34,599 nt of DNA. It comes from Chloroflexota bacterium. Its GTDB lineage: Bacteria > Chloroflexota > Anaerolineae > DUEN01. The stretch spans positions 1-34,599 of the forward strand of contig JAADGJ010000095.1 of the NCBI GenBank assembly GCA_013152435.1. Direction: 5' to 3'. Shown piece after piece: positions 7,691-18,100 of this stretch. Made by a program: the position numbers and the translations under genes. Numbering within the stretch: position 1 is the first letter of the stretch; the number at the start of each line of letters is the position of its first letter. The notes below the pieces were generated by a model. The model searched no databases and was not told the DNA's origin. It worked only from the letters and a program-made list of their open reading frames with translations.

Positions 7691-10309
7691 ATGCAAGGGA
7701 AAAGGAAACGACGCTGGCTCACAGCAGCGGTTGCGCTGGCCGCCCTGATGCTCGCATCCGGCTGGCTGTGGGCAGGCGGCGCGCTGGCCGCACCACAGGA
7801 GGCCACGCAAGCGCAGGCGATCCCCAAGAAGCACCCGCCGTTCTTTCTGCGCAACGAGGCCGGCGAGGTGATCAACCCGCTCACCGGGGAGAACGCCGAC
7901 CAGCCCTACAGCCCACGCCAGACGTGCAGCGCCTCCGGATGCCACGACTACGATACCATCACCGGGGGGTATCACTTCCAACAGGGTGCGGACGTCATCA
8001 GTGATCACTTCGATCCCGAACGGCCGTGGGTGCTGTCCGACGGCATGTTCGGGAAGTTCTGACCGCCCTCCTTTCGCCAGTTGGCGAAAAAGCACAACGA
8101 AACCCCAGATGAGATCGACATCACCGTCTGGCAGTGGGTGACGACGGGCCCGCCCAACATGCCCACCTGCGCCGGATGCCATCCCGGCGGCGGCCCGCTG
8201 GAGTTCGACCGGGATGGGCAACGCTACGACCAGGCCCTGGTCGCCAATCCATCCCTGCGAGACTCGCTGGATGGGGACTACATGGGCAGCCACTGGGATC
8301 AGAGCGGCGTGTTGGAGGCGGACTGCCTGCTCTGTCACTCCCCTGACTACGACTGGAAGGGAAGGATCGGGCAGCTCAAAAGCTGGAACCTGAAATGGGC
8401 CGCCACAGCCGCCGGTCGCCTGGGGATCGTAAAGGGGCGCATCTTCGACCCCGAGACGAAGCAGCTGACCGGGGAGACCCCAACCGTCGTCTACAACAGG
8501 CGGCTCTTCAACGAGGACGGCAAGGTGGCGCTGGACATCAACTACCGGCCGGCGGACACCAACTGCCTGCAATGCCACGGCCCCGCGGACATGAAGAAGC
8601 GAGGGTTCAGCTGGAACGACCCCATCAATCCGGACGTGCACAACCAGCAGGGCATCCAGTGCGTGGACTGCCATCCGGGGGATATCTCGCACAACTTCGC
8701 CAAGGGCCACACGACCATCGAGACGGTGCGGGATGACCTGGACAAGACGATGCGCTCCTGCGAGGACTGCCACACCACGGGCTACCTGGGCGCATCCATC
8801 CCGGACCACGTGAACATCCCGCCATCGCACCTGAAGGCGATCGCCTGCGAGACCTGCCATATCCCCCAGAAGCACCGGGCCGCCGGTGAGTATTTCGACA
8901 GCACCTACGGCTCCCTGCATTGGGACATCATCGGGGGGGCGGAAAAGTGGGGACAGCCGGCCGACTGGTATCCGGCCTATGAGGAATTCGACGGCCAGAT
9001 CCACCCGGTGAACCCCATCTTCGGCATCTGGTGGGGCAATCGGGAGGCGGATGGGACCGTCTATCCGCTCTTCGCCCGGGAGCTGGCCAAGGCGTGGGCC
9101 GTATACAAGGACCAGGTCACCGACGATAACGGGGACGGCTTCCCGGAGGTGAACCGGCGGGAGGAGATCGAAGCCGGGCTGCACGCGCTGGAACAGACGC
9201 TGGCCGGCAACGCCCGCTTCACCCAGATACACCCGGTGTTCGTCAAAGGGGACAAGCTGTGGGAGTTCGACGACAGCGGCGCCCTGATCGGGCATCCCGC
9301 GCCGGAGTGCAAGGGCGAGGCCTTCTCCATCAGCCACAACGTCGCGCCGGCGATGGAGGCGCTGGGGGCAGGCGGCTGCAACGACTGCCACAGCCGGCAG
9401 GGCGAGTTCTTCAACCGCACCCACATCGTGGATCCCTTCGACGAGGAGGGCAAACAGGTCATCGAGCCGGTGCGGTGGACCATCGGCGTCAGCGATTTCA
9501 GCTACACGCTCTGCTCGATCCACTGTCCCCTGGTGCGCCCCTGGATCGGCGGGCTGCTCCTCCTCGTCTTCTTCGCCACCACGCTCCACTTCACCCGCTA
9601 TGGGCCGCACGACTTCGGCGGCCGGCCGCTCACTCCCAGGCCGGATGACTACGAACGGATCGAGCGTTACAGCTGGTTCGAGCGCCTGGTCCACCTGATC
9701 GTGCTGATGACCTTCCTGTTCCTGGCGTTCACCGGCCTGGCCTTCGCCTATAACGGCGGGCGGTGGCTACAGCTCGTCTTCGGGAACACGCTCACCCCGC
9801 GCGTGTGGCACGGCTGGCTGGGGTTCGTCTTCGGCGCCGGCGTCATCATCATGTTCATCCTGTGGTGGCGCGACGCGGTGCTGATCCCCAGCGACCGGGA
9901 GTGGCTTCGCAAGCTGGGCGGCTACCTGGGAGGACACGTGCCCGCCGACCGCTTCAACGCGGGCCAGAAGATCTACTTCTGGACGGTGATCATCGGCGGC
10001 ATCGTCCTGCTCATCACCGGCACGCTCCTCTTCTTCCGGGACTCGCTTCCCAACGATGTGGTCTTCCTGGCCGTGATCATTCACGATCTGGCGGCGCTCT
10101 TCGGCGTGGCCGGAGTGCTATCTCACGTCTATCTGGGCACGGCGGCCAATCCCGGCACGATCCAGGCCATCTTCGCCGGCTGGGTCACCAAGGGATGGGC
10201 CAGGCTGCACCACCCGCTCTGGTACGAGAAGATCACGGGTCGTCCGGCCATCAACGGACAGGCGACGTCAGAGGAGCCGAAGGCCAACACAAAGGCATCA
10301 GAGGAGTGA
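7691..10309 (+). CDS. Octaheme cytochrome c / cytochrome b fusion with in-frame TGA (probable selenocysteine, codon 124)
   Basis: Read through TGA 8060-8062, this is one 872-residue protein. Residues 1-34 are a Sec-type signal peptide. Haem motifs are CX4CH at 79-85 and CXXCH at 160, 212, 292, 324, 357, 386 and 563, making eight. From about 615 to 815 there are about five membrane helices with a formate dehydrogenase gamma/cytochrome b556-like sequence, which suggests electron exchange with quinones. The c-type part resembles the octaheme tetrathionate-reductase-like group, so reduction or oxidation of a sulfur or nitrogen compound outside the membrane is plausible. AAGGAGGT precedes ATG 7691 by 6 bases. 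The part after TGA has no Shine-Dalgarno and no signal peptide, yet it carries seven haem sites that need export. Both halves are in the same frame. A degraded gene or two ORFs are the alternatives. Confidence 0.8.
8060..8062 (+). other. In-frame TGA, candidate selenocysteine codon (residue 124)
   Basis: The TGA lies between GMFGKF and PPSFRQLAKK with no frame change and no disrupted sequence on either side. The position follows an aromatic residue and precedes the first CXXCH. As I recall, octaheme tetrathionate reductase has a cysteine in a similar place close to its catalytic haem. TGA is used as a normal stop in this window, including at the end of this gene, so a whole-genome Trp reassignment is unlikely. 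Confidence 0.6.
8072..8089 (+). promoter_or_regulatory. Candidate bacterial SECIS hairpin
   Basis: Arms TTTCGCC (8072-8078) and GGCGAAA (8083-8089) form a perfect 7-bp stem with loop AGTT. The loop starts after 16 bases from the TGA and has G as its second base, followed by T (U in RNA). The bacterial SECIS pattern, as established for SelB-dependent genes, asks for a stem-loop just downstream of UGA, a 16-37 base distance to a small apical loop, and a G in its first two bases. All are met. The hairpin is inside coding sequence. Confidence 0.55.
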
Positions 10310-10356
10310 TCAAGCGATCCCCGGCCGCTCGCCGTCACGCCGGGAGATCCGCAGGC

Positions 10357-10389
10357 ACAAAAAACAGGGGCGGGATGATCCCGCCCCTG
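10357..10389 (-). terminator. Rho-independent terminator of the downstream GH4 gene
   Basis: On the minus strand, arms CAGGGGCGGG and CCCGCCCCTG (10365-10389) around a 5-base loop are followed by a run of six T. It lies about 110 bp past the stop of the minus-strand GH4 gene. On the plus strand no T-run follows, so it is less clearly a terminator for the cytochrome gene. Confidence 0.85.
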
Positions 10390-10497
10390 CTCGCGTCTAC
10401 GGGATATATCGGGTAAGGACACGGCATGCCATGCCCGTGAGCCAATCATTGACCTCGCTCAGATTAAGCAACGTAGAAATCCCGCTCTCCGCGAAGA

Positions 10498-11916
10498 TCA
10501 ATAATCCTCGAACGGCGGGATGTAATCGCCGTGGGCCTCAATGAGCTCGTCCACCAGGGCGTCGATCTCGTCCAGCGTCAACTCGGCCGCCGTGTGAGGA
10601 TCGAGCATGGCCGCGTAATAGACGTAGTCCCGTCGCCGCTCCAGCGCCGCCTTCACGGTCAGCTCCTGCACGTTGATGCTGGTGCGCATCAGCGCCGCCA
10701 GGTGCGGGGGCAGCTCGCCGACGCGCACGGGCTGCACGCCCGCGCCGTCCACCAGGCAGGGCACCTCCACGCAGCATCCCTGCGGCAGGTTGTCGATCAG
10801 CCCGTAGTTCATCACGTTGCCGTAGATCACGCGCGGCTGGCCCGTCTCCATGGAGTGGATGATGAGCGTGCCGTACTCGCCGGAGTGGCGTGACTTGCCC
10901 TCCGCCTGGGCCTGCTCCCACTCCTTGCGGAGCTGCTCCGCCCGCTCGGGGTCCTCCTCGGCGATCCGCTTCAGCCACTCCTCCATCTTCTTTCGCTCGT
11001 AGCGCACGATGGCCTCCGGATCGGGATCCTCCAGCGCCGCCTTCATCTCATCCCAATCGGCGATCTGGGCCTCGCACCGCCGCGGGTACTCATCCAACGG
11101 GACGTTGAAACGCTCGATGAGGTCGGGGCGATCGCGGCGGATGAAGTAAGGTACGTATTCGGCGAAGTGCTCGCTGGACTCGGTGACGAAGTAGCCCAGC
11201 CGGCGGAACATCTCGAACCGCACGCGATCGTCATCCGGCACCCGCCCCTCCTCGATCACCTGGCGCAGCCGCGGGTACAGATCTTCGCCCTTGCGCTCGA
11301 AGCGCAGGTAGAACGCCATGTGGTTGATGCCCGCGCAGACGTAGGTGATCTCCTCATAGGGAATGCCCAGGATGCGGGCCAGATGGGCGGCCGTGCCCTG
11401 GACGCTGTGGCACAACCCCACCGTCTTGATGTTGGTGGCCTGGTTCATGGCCCAGGTGAGCATGGCCATGGGATTGGTGTAGTTGATGAAGAGCGTGTCG
11501 GGACACAGCTCCTCCATGTCACGGGCCATGTCCAACATGACCGGGATGGTGCGCAGGGCGCGCATGATGCCGCCGATGCCCAGCGTGTCGCCGATGGTCT
11601 GGCGCAGCCCGTACTTCTTGGGGGTCTCGAAGTCGATGACGGTGCTGGGCCGATAGCCGCCCACCTGGATCATGTTGATGACGTAATCGGCGCCGTCCAG
11701 CGCCTGGCGGCGATCCGTGGTCGCCTCGATGGTGGGATGGGCGTTAGCCGCCTCGGCCACCCGATGCGCCACGATCTCCGACGTGCGCAGACGATCGGGA
11801 TCGATGTCCATGAGGGAGATGGTGACATCATGCAGCTCCGGGAAGATGAAGATGTCACGCAACAGGTTCCGGGCGAAGACGGTGCTCCCCGCGCCGATGA
11901 AGGTGATCTTGGCCAT
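10498..11916 (-). CDS. GH4 alpha-galactosidase (MelA-like)
   Basis: A 472-residue GH4 enzyme, slightly longer than the ~450 usual for the family. The NAD+-binding IGAGST is at residues 7-12, NYTNPM at 145-150, and the alpha-galactosidase-type signature GLCHSVQ at 167-173, with metal ligand Cys169. INH at 197-199 supplies His199. It hydrolyses alpha-galactosides in the cytoplasm by an NAD+/Mn2+ redox mechanism; alpha-glucosidase activity also occurs in the CHS group. A charged insert (about 300-350, rich in Glu, Lys and Arg) explains the extra length. I start at ATG 11916 ([10 protein letters not shown]) with GGAGG 9 bases upstream; the 24 residues before it look non-coding. It is monocistronic with its own terminator. 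Confidence 0.9.
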   Translation of the reverse strand: MAKITFIGAGSTVFARNLLRDIFIFPELHDVTISLMDIDPDRLRTSEIVAHRVAEAANAHPTIEATTDRRQALDGADYVINMIQVGGYRPSTVIDFETPKKYGLRQTIGDTLGIGGIMRALRTIPVMLDMARDMEELCPDTLFINYTNPMAMLTWAMNQATNIKTVGLCHSVQGTAAHLARILGIPYEEITYVCAGINHMAFYLRFERKGEDLYPRLRQVIEEGRVPDDDRVRFEMFRRLGYFVTESSEHFAEYVPYFIRRDRPDLIERFNVPLDEYPRRCEAQIADWDEMKAALEDPDPEAIVRYERKKMEEWLKRIAEEDPERAEQLRKEWEQAQAEGKSRHSGEYGTLIIHSMETGQPRVIYGNVMNYGLIDNLPQGCCVEVPCLVDGAGVQPVRVGELPPHLAALMRTSINVQELTVKAALERRRDYVYYAAMLDPHTAAELTLDEIDALVDELIEAHGDYIPPFEDY

Positions 11917-12019
11917 GTCCTCGTTCCTCCATGCCAGAAATTGGGCGTCCTGTGGAAAAGCAGGCAAGATCAGTATACCGCAGCTCACCCATATGGCAAG
12001 GGGAAAAACAGGTGCAACG

Positions 12020-12188
12020 TTATTGATCTTCGCTTAGATAAAGCAACATATGAATCCTGGTCTTCAGGAAACAGCGGGATTCTGTAGGGGCGACCTGCCG
12101 GTCGCCCCTACAACTACGTCGGTTCCAGAAGCTTATCCGAAACGAATGACGCGGCCGTATGTTCCTTTCACCATGCGAAGATCAATAA
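12020..12188. repeat. Intergenic segment with a 13-bp inverted repeat and GCGAAGATCAATAA motifs
   Basis: A perfect hairpin at 12083-12112 has arms TGTAGGGGCGACC and GGTCGCCCCTACA with loop TGCC. Short palindromes like this are dispersed in many Chloroflexota and cyanobacterial genomes, from memory. The word GCGAAGATCAATAA occurs at 12175-12188, inverted at 12020-12033, and again at 10491-10504 over the GH4 stop codon. CGCTYAGAT followed by AAGCAAC is shared by 12031-12047 and 10456-10472. No gene is visible in 11917-12194. Confidence 0.6.
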
Positions 12189-12194
12189 TACAGA

Positions 12195-15100
12195 TCACCT
12201 CCCAGATCGGCGCCGGCAGCACAGCCCCAGCATGCCCAGGGCCAACATTATCCCGCCGAGGAGCGTCAGCAGGCCTGGCGCCCATTCCTGGCCTGTGTTG
12301 GAGACCGTGAACCGCCTCAGGTTGACCGCGGTTGGGCCGGCGGCGATGTCCAGGCATCTGGAGAACTCGGATGTATTGCCGCTCGGGTCCGTCGCCGTGG
12401 CGGCGATAAACCGATAAGGCGGGGAGATCTCCTGGGAGAAGGCGGCGGTGAACGCCACGTGCCCGCTCCCGTCCGTGGTCACCGACTTAGAGCCGAGAAA
12501 CCGCCGTCCCTCGCCATGCCCTGATGCATCGCACGCGCCATCGTAGAAAAACCTGAGGGTGTAAGCGGTCTGGGCCGCGGCATCCAGCGTGCCCGTGATG
12601 ACCGTGCCGTTGGTATCGCTGACCCCCTTCTTCAAGACGGGATAGTTCTGCAGATCGTTGCCGCCCGAGTCGCCGTCGGCGGGATCGTTGGCCGTCACGC
12701 CGTCGTCGCCCAGGTCGATGCCGAGACCACCGTTGCTGAAGATGATGTTGGGATCGACGCGGTTGCCCGTGCCGTAGAGCACAGCGATGCCAGCGCCGCC
12801 ATTGTAGGCGATCAGATTACCCTCCCCGGTGGCTGTGCCCCCGACGAGGTTGCCATTGGCATACCTCAGCTCCACGCCGTTATCCTGATTCCCCAAGCCT
12901 TTCGTGCCGCTGACATCGGTGCCGATCAGGTTGCCCTGGACCTTATTTCCCGATGCGTAGGAGCCGGTAAACGCCTTATTATCCATATCGACGCCATCAT
13001 CATCATTCCCGGAAATGAGGTTGCAGGCGCCGGTGCACGGCCCGCCAGGTGTTGTCCCCGTCGCGCCACCGATGACATTGTTGACGGCTCCAACGAGGGC
13101 GATTCCATCACCGTTGTTACCCAGCTTCGCCGTTCCCGTGGTGTCGGTGCCGATGAAGTTCCCCTGGACCACGTTGCCCGTGGCACCGTTGCCCTGGATC
13201 TCAATGCCCGGCCCCACCCCGTTGCCGGAGATGAGGTTACGCGCAGCCGGCGTGGTCCCCCCGATGACGTTATTGGGGGCACCATCGATGCTTATGCCGA
13301 TCCGATTGCCCACGGGAGCCTTCCCGCTGACGTCCGTGCCGATGAAGTTCCCCTGGACCACGTTGCCCGTGGCACCACTTCCGCTGATGGTCAGACCCGT
13401 CACCTGGTTACCCGAAAGGAGGTTACAGGCGCCGGTGCACGCCCCTCCCGGCGTCGTCCCAGCCGTCCCGCCGATCGTGTTGCCGGGGGCATCCGAGATG
13501 ACGATGCCGTTCGCGCAATTGCCCAACTTGGCCGTGCCGCTTCGGTTGGTGCCTACGAAGTTCCCCTGCACCACATTGCCGGAGGCGGCGCTCCCATCGA
13601 TATAGATGCCGTAATCATCGCCGATGATGAAGTTGCGCTCGGCCGATGTCGCCCCTCCGATGGTGTTCCCGGGCGCGCCCACGATGCGGACCCCCACATC
13701 GGTCACGGACGCGTCCCACGGCGTCAAGTTTGGCAGCGCCGTGATGCCGGCGGCATCCATGCCGATGAGGTTCCCGCGGACCACATTGCCGGTCGCGCTG
13801 CCGCCGGAGATCCGGATGCCATCGCCGTCATTGCCCGCGATGAGGTTATCGCTAACAACCGTGTTAGGCGCGCCATCGATCAGCAGGCCGCCCCCTACGT
13901 TCCCCCGATCCGAGCCGCCGTCGGCGCTGGTGCCGATGCGGTTGTGCCGTACCTGATTCCCGCTGGCGCCGCCGCCGGAGATGATGACGCCGGTGGGGGA
14001 GGTCCCCTGGCCGCTGCCGTTGCCCGACACCACGTTGCCCTGGTCGGCGCTGTCCCCGCCGATGATGTTCCCGGGCGCCCCCTCGACGAATACGCCCCCG
14101 GACCAGTTGCCCAGAGCCAATCCACCGTTCATCTGAAGGCCGATATAGTTCCCCTGGATCCGGTTGCCCGTTGCGTGGCTCCCCTTGATATACACGCCGT
14201 AGCCGTTGTTGGCGGCGATCACGTTGCGCGCCGCCGCGTCGCTGCCGCCGATGGTGTTGTTCGGCGCGTCCTGGATGAGCACGCCATGGTTGAAGTTCTT
14301 CACCTCGGCCGCGCCCAGGTAATCCGTGCCGATGAGATTCCCCTGGACCACGTTGCCCGATGCCGTCGTCCCGGAGATGACCACGCCATACACGTTTCCG
14401 GAGATGATGTTTCCGGCATGGGCCGCGGTGCCGCCGATGGTGTTGCCGGATCCGCCCTCGATCTGCACCCCGCTCCCGTAATTGTTCACCGCGGCCGAGC
14501 CGCCGGGGTTCGTGCCGATGACGTTGCCCTGCACCAGGTTCCCGGTGGACCCCGCCCCCGTGATGAAGACGCCACCCGACTCGTTGCCCGAGATCTGGTT
14601 GCCGTCTGAAACTCCCGTCCCGCCGATGAGGTTATTGGCCGAGTTCAGGATGTAGATCCCATACAGCCCATTGTTCCGAGCCGCGTAGTCGCCGTTGACG
14701 TCCGTGCCGATGTAGTTCCCCTGGATGACGTTGCCACCGCCGCCGCTTAGCTTGATGCCGTTGCCCCCGAAGCTGTTGATCGCCAACCCGCGGATGGTGC
14801 TATGTCCGCCGGTGATGACCAGGCCATCGGCGCTCGAGCCCGCCAGGCTCCCATTCAGCTCGATGCCCGGACCGGCCCCATGATTGGGCTGAGACGTCCC
14901 ATCGATGGTCACCGGATCGGTAATGGGGGGAAGAGCGGATCGCGGCTGGATGGTCCGCACACCACCGCCGCCGATGTTGAATTCGATCACGTCCGCTCCC
15001 CTACTGGCGTTCGCCTCCTGGATGGCGGCTCGGAGCGAGCAGCGGCCATCGACGTCCATGGCGATGCCATCGCCTACACGCATGTCGTCGCTGTCGGTCG

Positions 15101-18100
15101 TGGTATCCACGATCAGCTTCTGGTAGGCGGGGCCGCCCGGGTCCACGATCTCCCCGTTGGCCGTGAGGTCGTCATCCCCACGCTGCCCATCGACGAGGTG
15201 GATCAGCAGGGTATGAGCATCCACTATCTCCACCCCGGTGGTGCCATCATACATAAAGCGATACCAGTGGGGCAATGGGTCCGTCGGCGTCGGGCCGTAC
15301 TTCCAGAAAGTGTTCAACGTATAGGTGGGATGGAGGATGAGCCGGATGGTGACCGCCTGGCCGGGCGTGAGCCCTTTGATGGTGAAGTGATACAGGCCCA
15401 TGGGATACGTCGTATGCGGCGGAGCCGTGAACGGGTCCGGGTTCGGCCTTATCCCCACATCCGTCAACTGGACGCCATTGGGGGCCACAAAGGTCGCATA
15501 CTCGTTGTGATCGTTGAGCAGTGATGCCACGTTATCCTGCTGGCTATCCGGGATGCCGTCGTTGTTGCCGTCGCCGTTGTTCGGGGCCCCATCCTCTATC
15601 TGATCGCTCACGCCGTCGGCGTCCGCGTCGGGCGCGGGCTGAATGGTCGTGGTCTCAGCCGCCTGGTTGTCCGACTCATCCGGGTCGGGCGTGGTCGATG
15701 TCACCGTGACTTCGTTCGTGATAGAGCCCGTCTGTGCCGGGGCTCTCACCCGGAGGGTGATGTTCACGACGGCCGGGCTGGCCAGATCGCCCAAATTCCA
15801 TATCAGGGGAGGCCCCACGCTAGTGGGCGCGGGGTTCGCGGAGATAAAGGCCACGCCCGGCGGTAACGCGTCCCGCACCGTCACGTCCTTGGCTGGGGCC
15901 GGCCCCACATTGGAAACTGTGATCCTGTATTCGAATTCGGTCCCCGCGACGACCGGATCGGCCGAGTCCGATTTCAGGATCTCCAGGCGCGCGCCGCGTT
16001 TGACCTGCGTGGGTTCCTCATCCTGGTTGTTGTCCTCATTTGGATCCGGCTCCGCCGCCGAGACGTAGACTTTGTTGAGAAGCCATCCCTCTTGCGCAGG
16101 GGCCTTGAGCCGGAGGTTGATCTCCCAGGATTCATTCGGGGCCAGGGTATTCCGTCGACATATTATCGTATGGCCCGTATGCGTACACTCTTGCGGGATA
16201 CTGATCACGCCCACATTCACCGGTACCGTGCCGGTAACCACGACCATTTCCGTCGGTAACGTGTCGGTAACCACGAGCGAGGTGGCCGTCTCAGGGCCAT
16301 TGTTCATGACGATAATGTTATGCGCGATCTCGCCTTCCGTCGCTACCGGGTCTCGCATATCCAGGATGACGGGCTCCAGATCCGCGCCCGGCCGGACGGT
16401 CGTCTCCTCCTGGGCGACGTTATTGAAGTACGAAGGATCAGGCTCCGCGGCGCTAACGATGACATCGTTCTCGATCGTCCCCTCTTGCATCGGTGCCCTG
16501 AGTTCGACGGAAACATCCTTGCAGTCCCCCGGGCTCAAGGTGCCAAAGTCGCAGCTCACGACGCCGCTGGCATACGAACACGCGGAGGCGTTCGCGCCAT
16601 ACAACTCCACAAAGGCGGCGCCTGAGGGTAATGTATCGGTCAACCGGACATTCGTGGCTACCTTAGGACCACCATTCGTGACGGTGAGGTTATATACGAG
16701 CCGTCCGCCCATCGCTACCGGATCCTTCAAATCCGAGTTGGTCACCTGAATATCCGCTCCCTGCTCCACCACGGTCTGCTCCGTGGCCGCGTTGTTGTTC
16801 AGATCGGGGTCCGGCTCTCTTCCCCTCGCGACGACCTGATTGACAATGGTGCCCTCGTCCTTGGGCGCTTTCAGGTTGACGGTCAGCACCCTGGCGGCGC
16901 CGCTGGCTAATGAACCAACGGTACATACGATCTGATTACCCGAGCGCGTGCAATCAGGCCCTGCGTCATCGAAGGTTACACCAGCGGGAAGGGTATCGGT
17001 GACTACGACCTGCGTGGCATCCTCCGGCCCCCTGTTCGTCACGGAGATCTTGTAGGTCAGCTCCCCTTCCGTAGCCACGGGATCATGTAGATCCCGCATC
17101 GTGATCTGGATATCCGCACCCTGTCTGACCGAGGTCTGCTCCACCCGGCTGTTGTTTGAGGTATCAGGATCCGGCTTAGCGCTTGAGATGGTGACGTGAT
17201 TTGTAATCGTGCCCTCCTGCTGAGGCGCTTTCACCTTGATGAAGAACATCGTGCCCTGGTTCGCGGGCACATCGCCGACATCACAGGTGATCGTGACGCC
17301 GCTGTGCGTACATCGGGGTGGATCCGGATCGCCGGGGAGGGGCTCCACCTTGACGAAGGTCACCCCGGCGGGCAACGTGTCGGTCACCCGCATCCGCGTG
17401 GCCGTCTCCGGACCGTGGTTCGCCAGGGAGATCACATAAGTCAAGTCCCCACCCACCGCGACCGGATCCGGACTGTCAACTTGATTGATGGCCACGTCAG
17501 CGCCCCCGACGTAGATCGCCTTGGCGGCCCTGTTATTAGATCGGTCAGGATCATCTGGATCAACCAGGTCTACCTCCACCGTGTTCGTGATGACCCCTGT
17601 CTGTTGCGGCGCCCTGACCGTGATGTCCACTCCTATCATATCGCCAGCCGCGAGATCGGGGAGGATACACTTGATCAAACGGGGATTACCTGTCTCCTGG
17701 GCACAGTACGAGCTGGGTTCGACGCTGATAAAGGTGACTCCCTGGGGCAATGTATCGACCAGGTTGGGCGCAACGGCCTTTTCCGGGCCGTTGTTGGCGA
17801 TCTGGATAACATAGGATAAGCGCGCCTCCGGCCGGACGGGATCGGGGTTGCCGTCTATCTGGAGGCTCAAATCGGCGCCGCCGACGGCCACGACCGCCGA
17901 GGCTTTATTATCCGATGGATCGGGGTCGAACTCCCAGGCGACGACCTCTACGGTGTTCGTGATCGTCCCCCTTTGCGTGGGTGCTTTGAGGGTGATGTCC
18001 ACCTGAACCGAGCTATTGGCGGCAAACGTATCCCACGAACAGCGCACCTGATCGTTCACGTAACGGCAATGTGAGCTGGGGGCGACACTGACGAAGCTCG

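Noticed and set aside
8060-8062. TGA read as Trp by a changed genetic code
   Set aside because: TGA ends several genes in this window, including this one, so it works as a stop here.
7568-9694. 708-residue open frame on the minus strand
   Set aside because: It is the antisense of the haem cytochrome gene; the plus strand has the signal peptide, haem motifs and Shine-Dalgarno. Its length comes from high GC codon bias.
12083-12112. Terminator of the giant gene
   Set aside because: The hairpin is perfect but has no T-run on either strand; it is better listed as a dispersed palindrome.
12700-14900. CRISPR or satellite repeats in the giant gene
   Set aside because: The periodicity is explained by in-frame beta-helix protein repeats.
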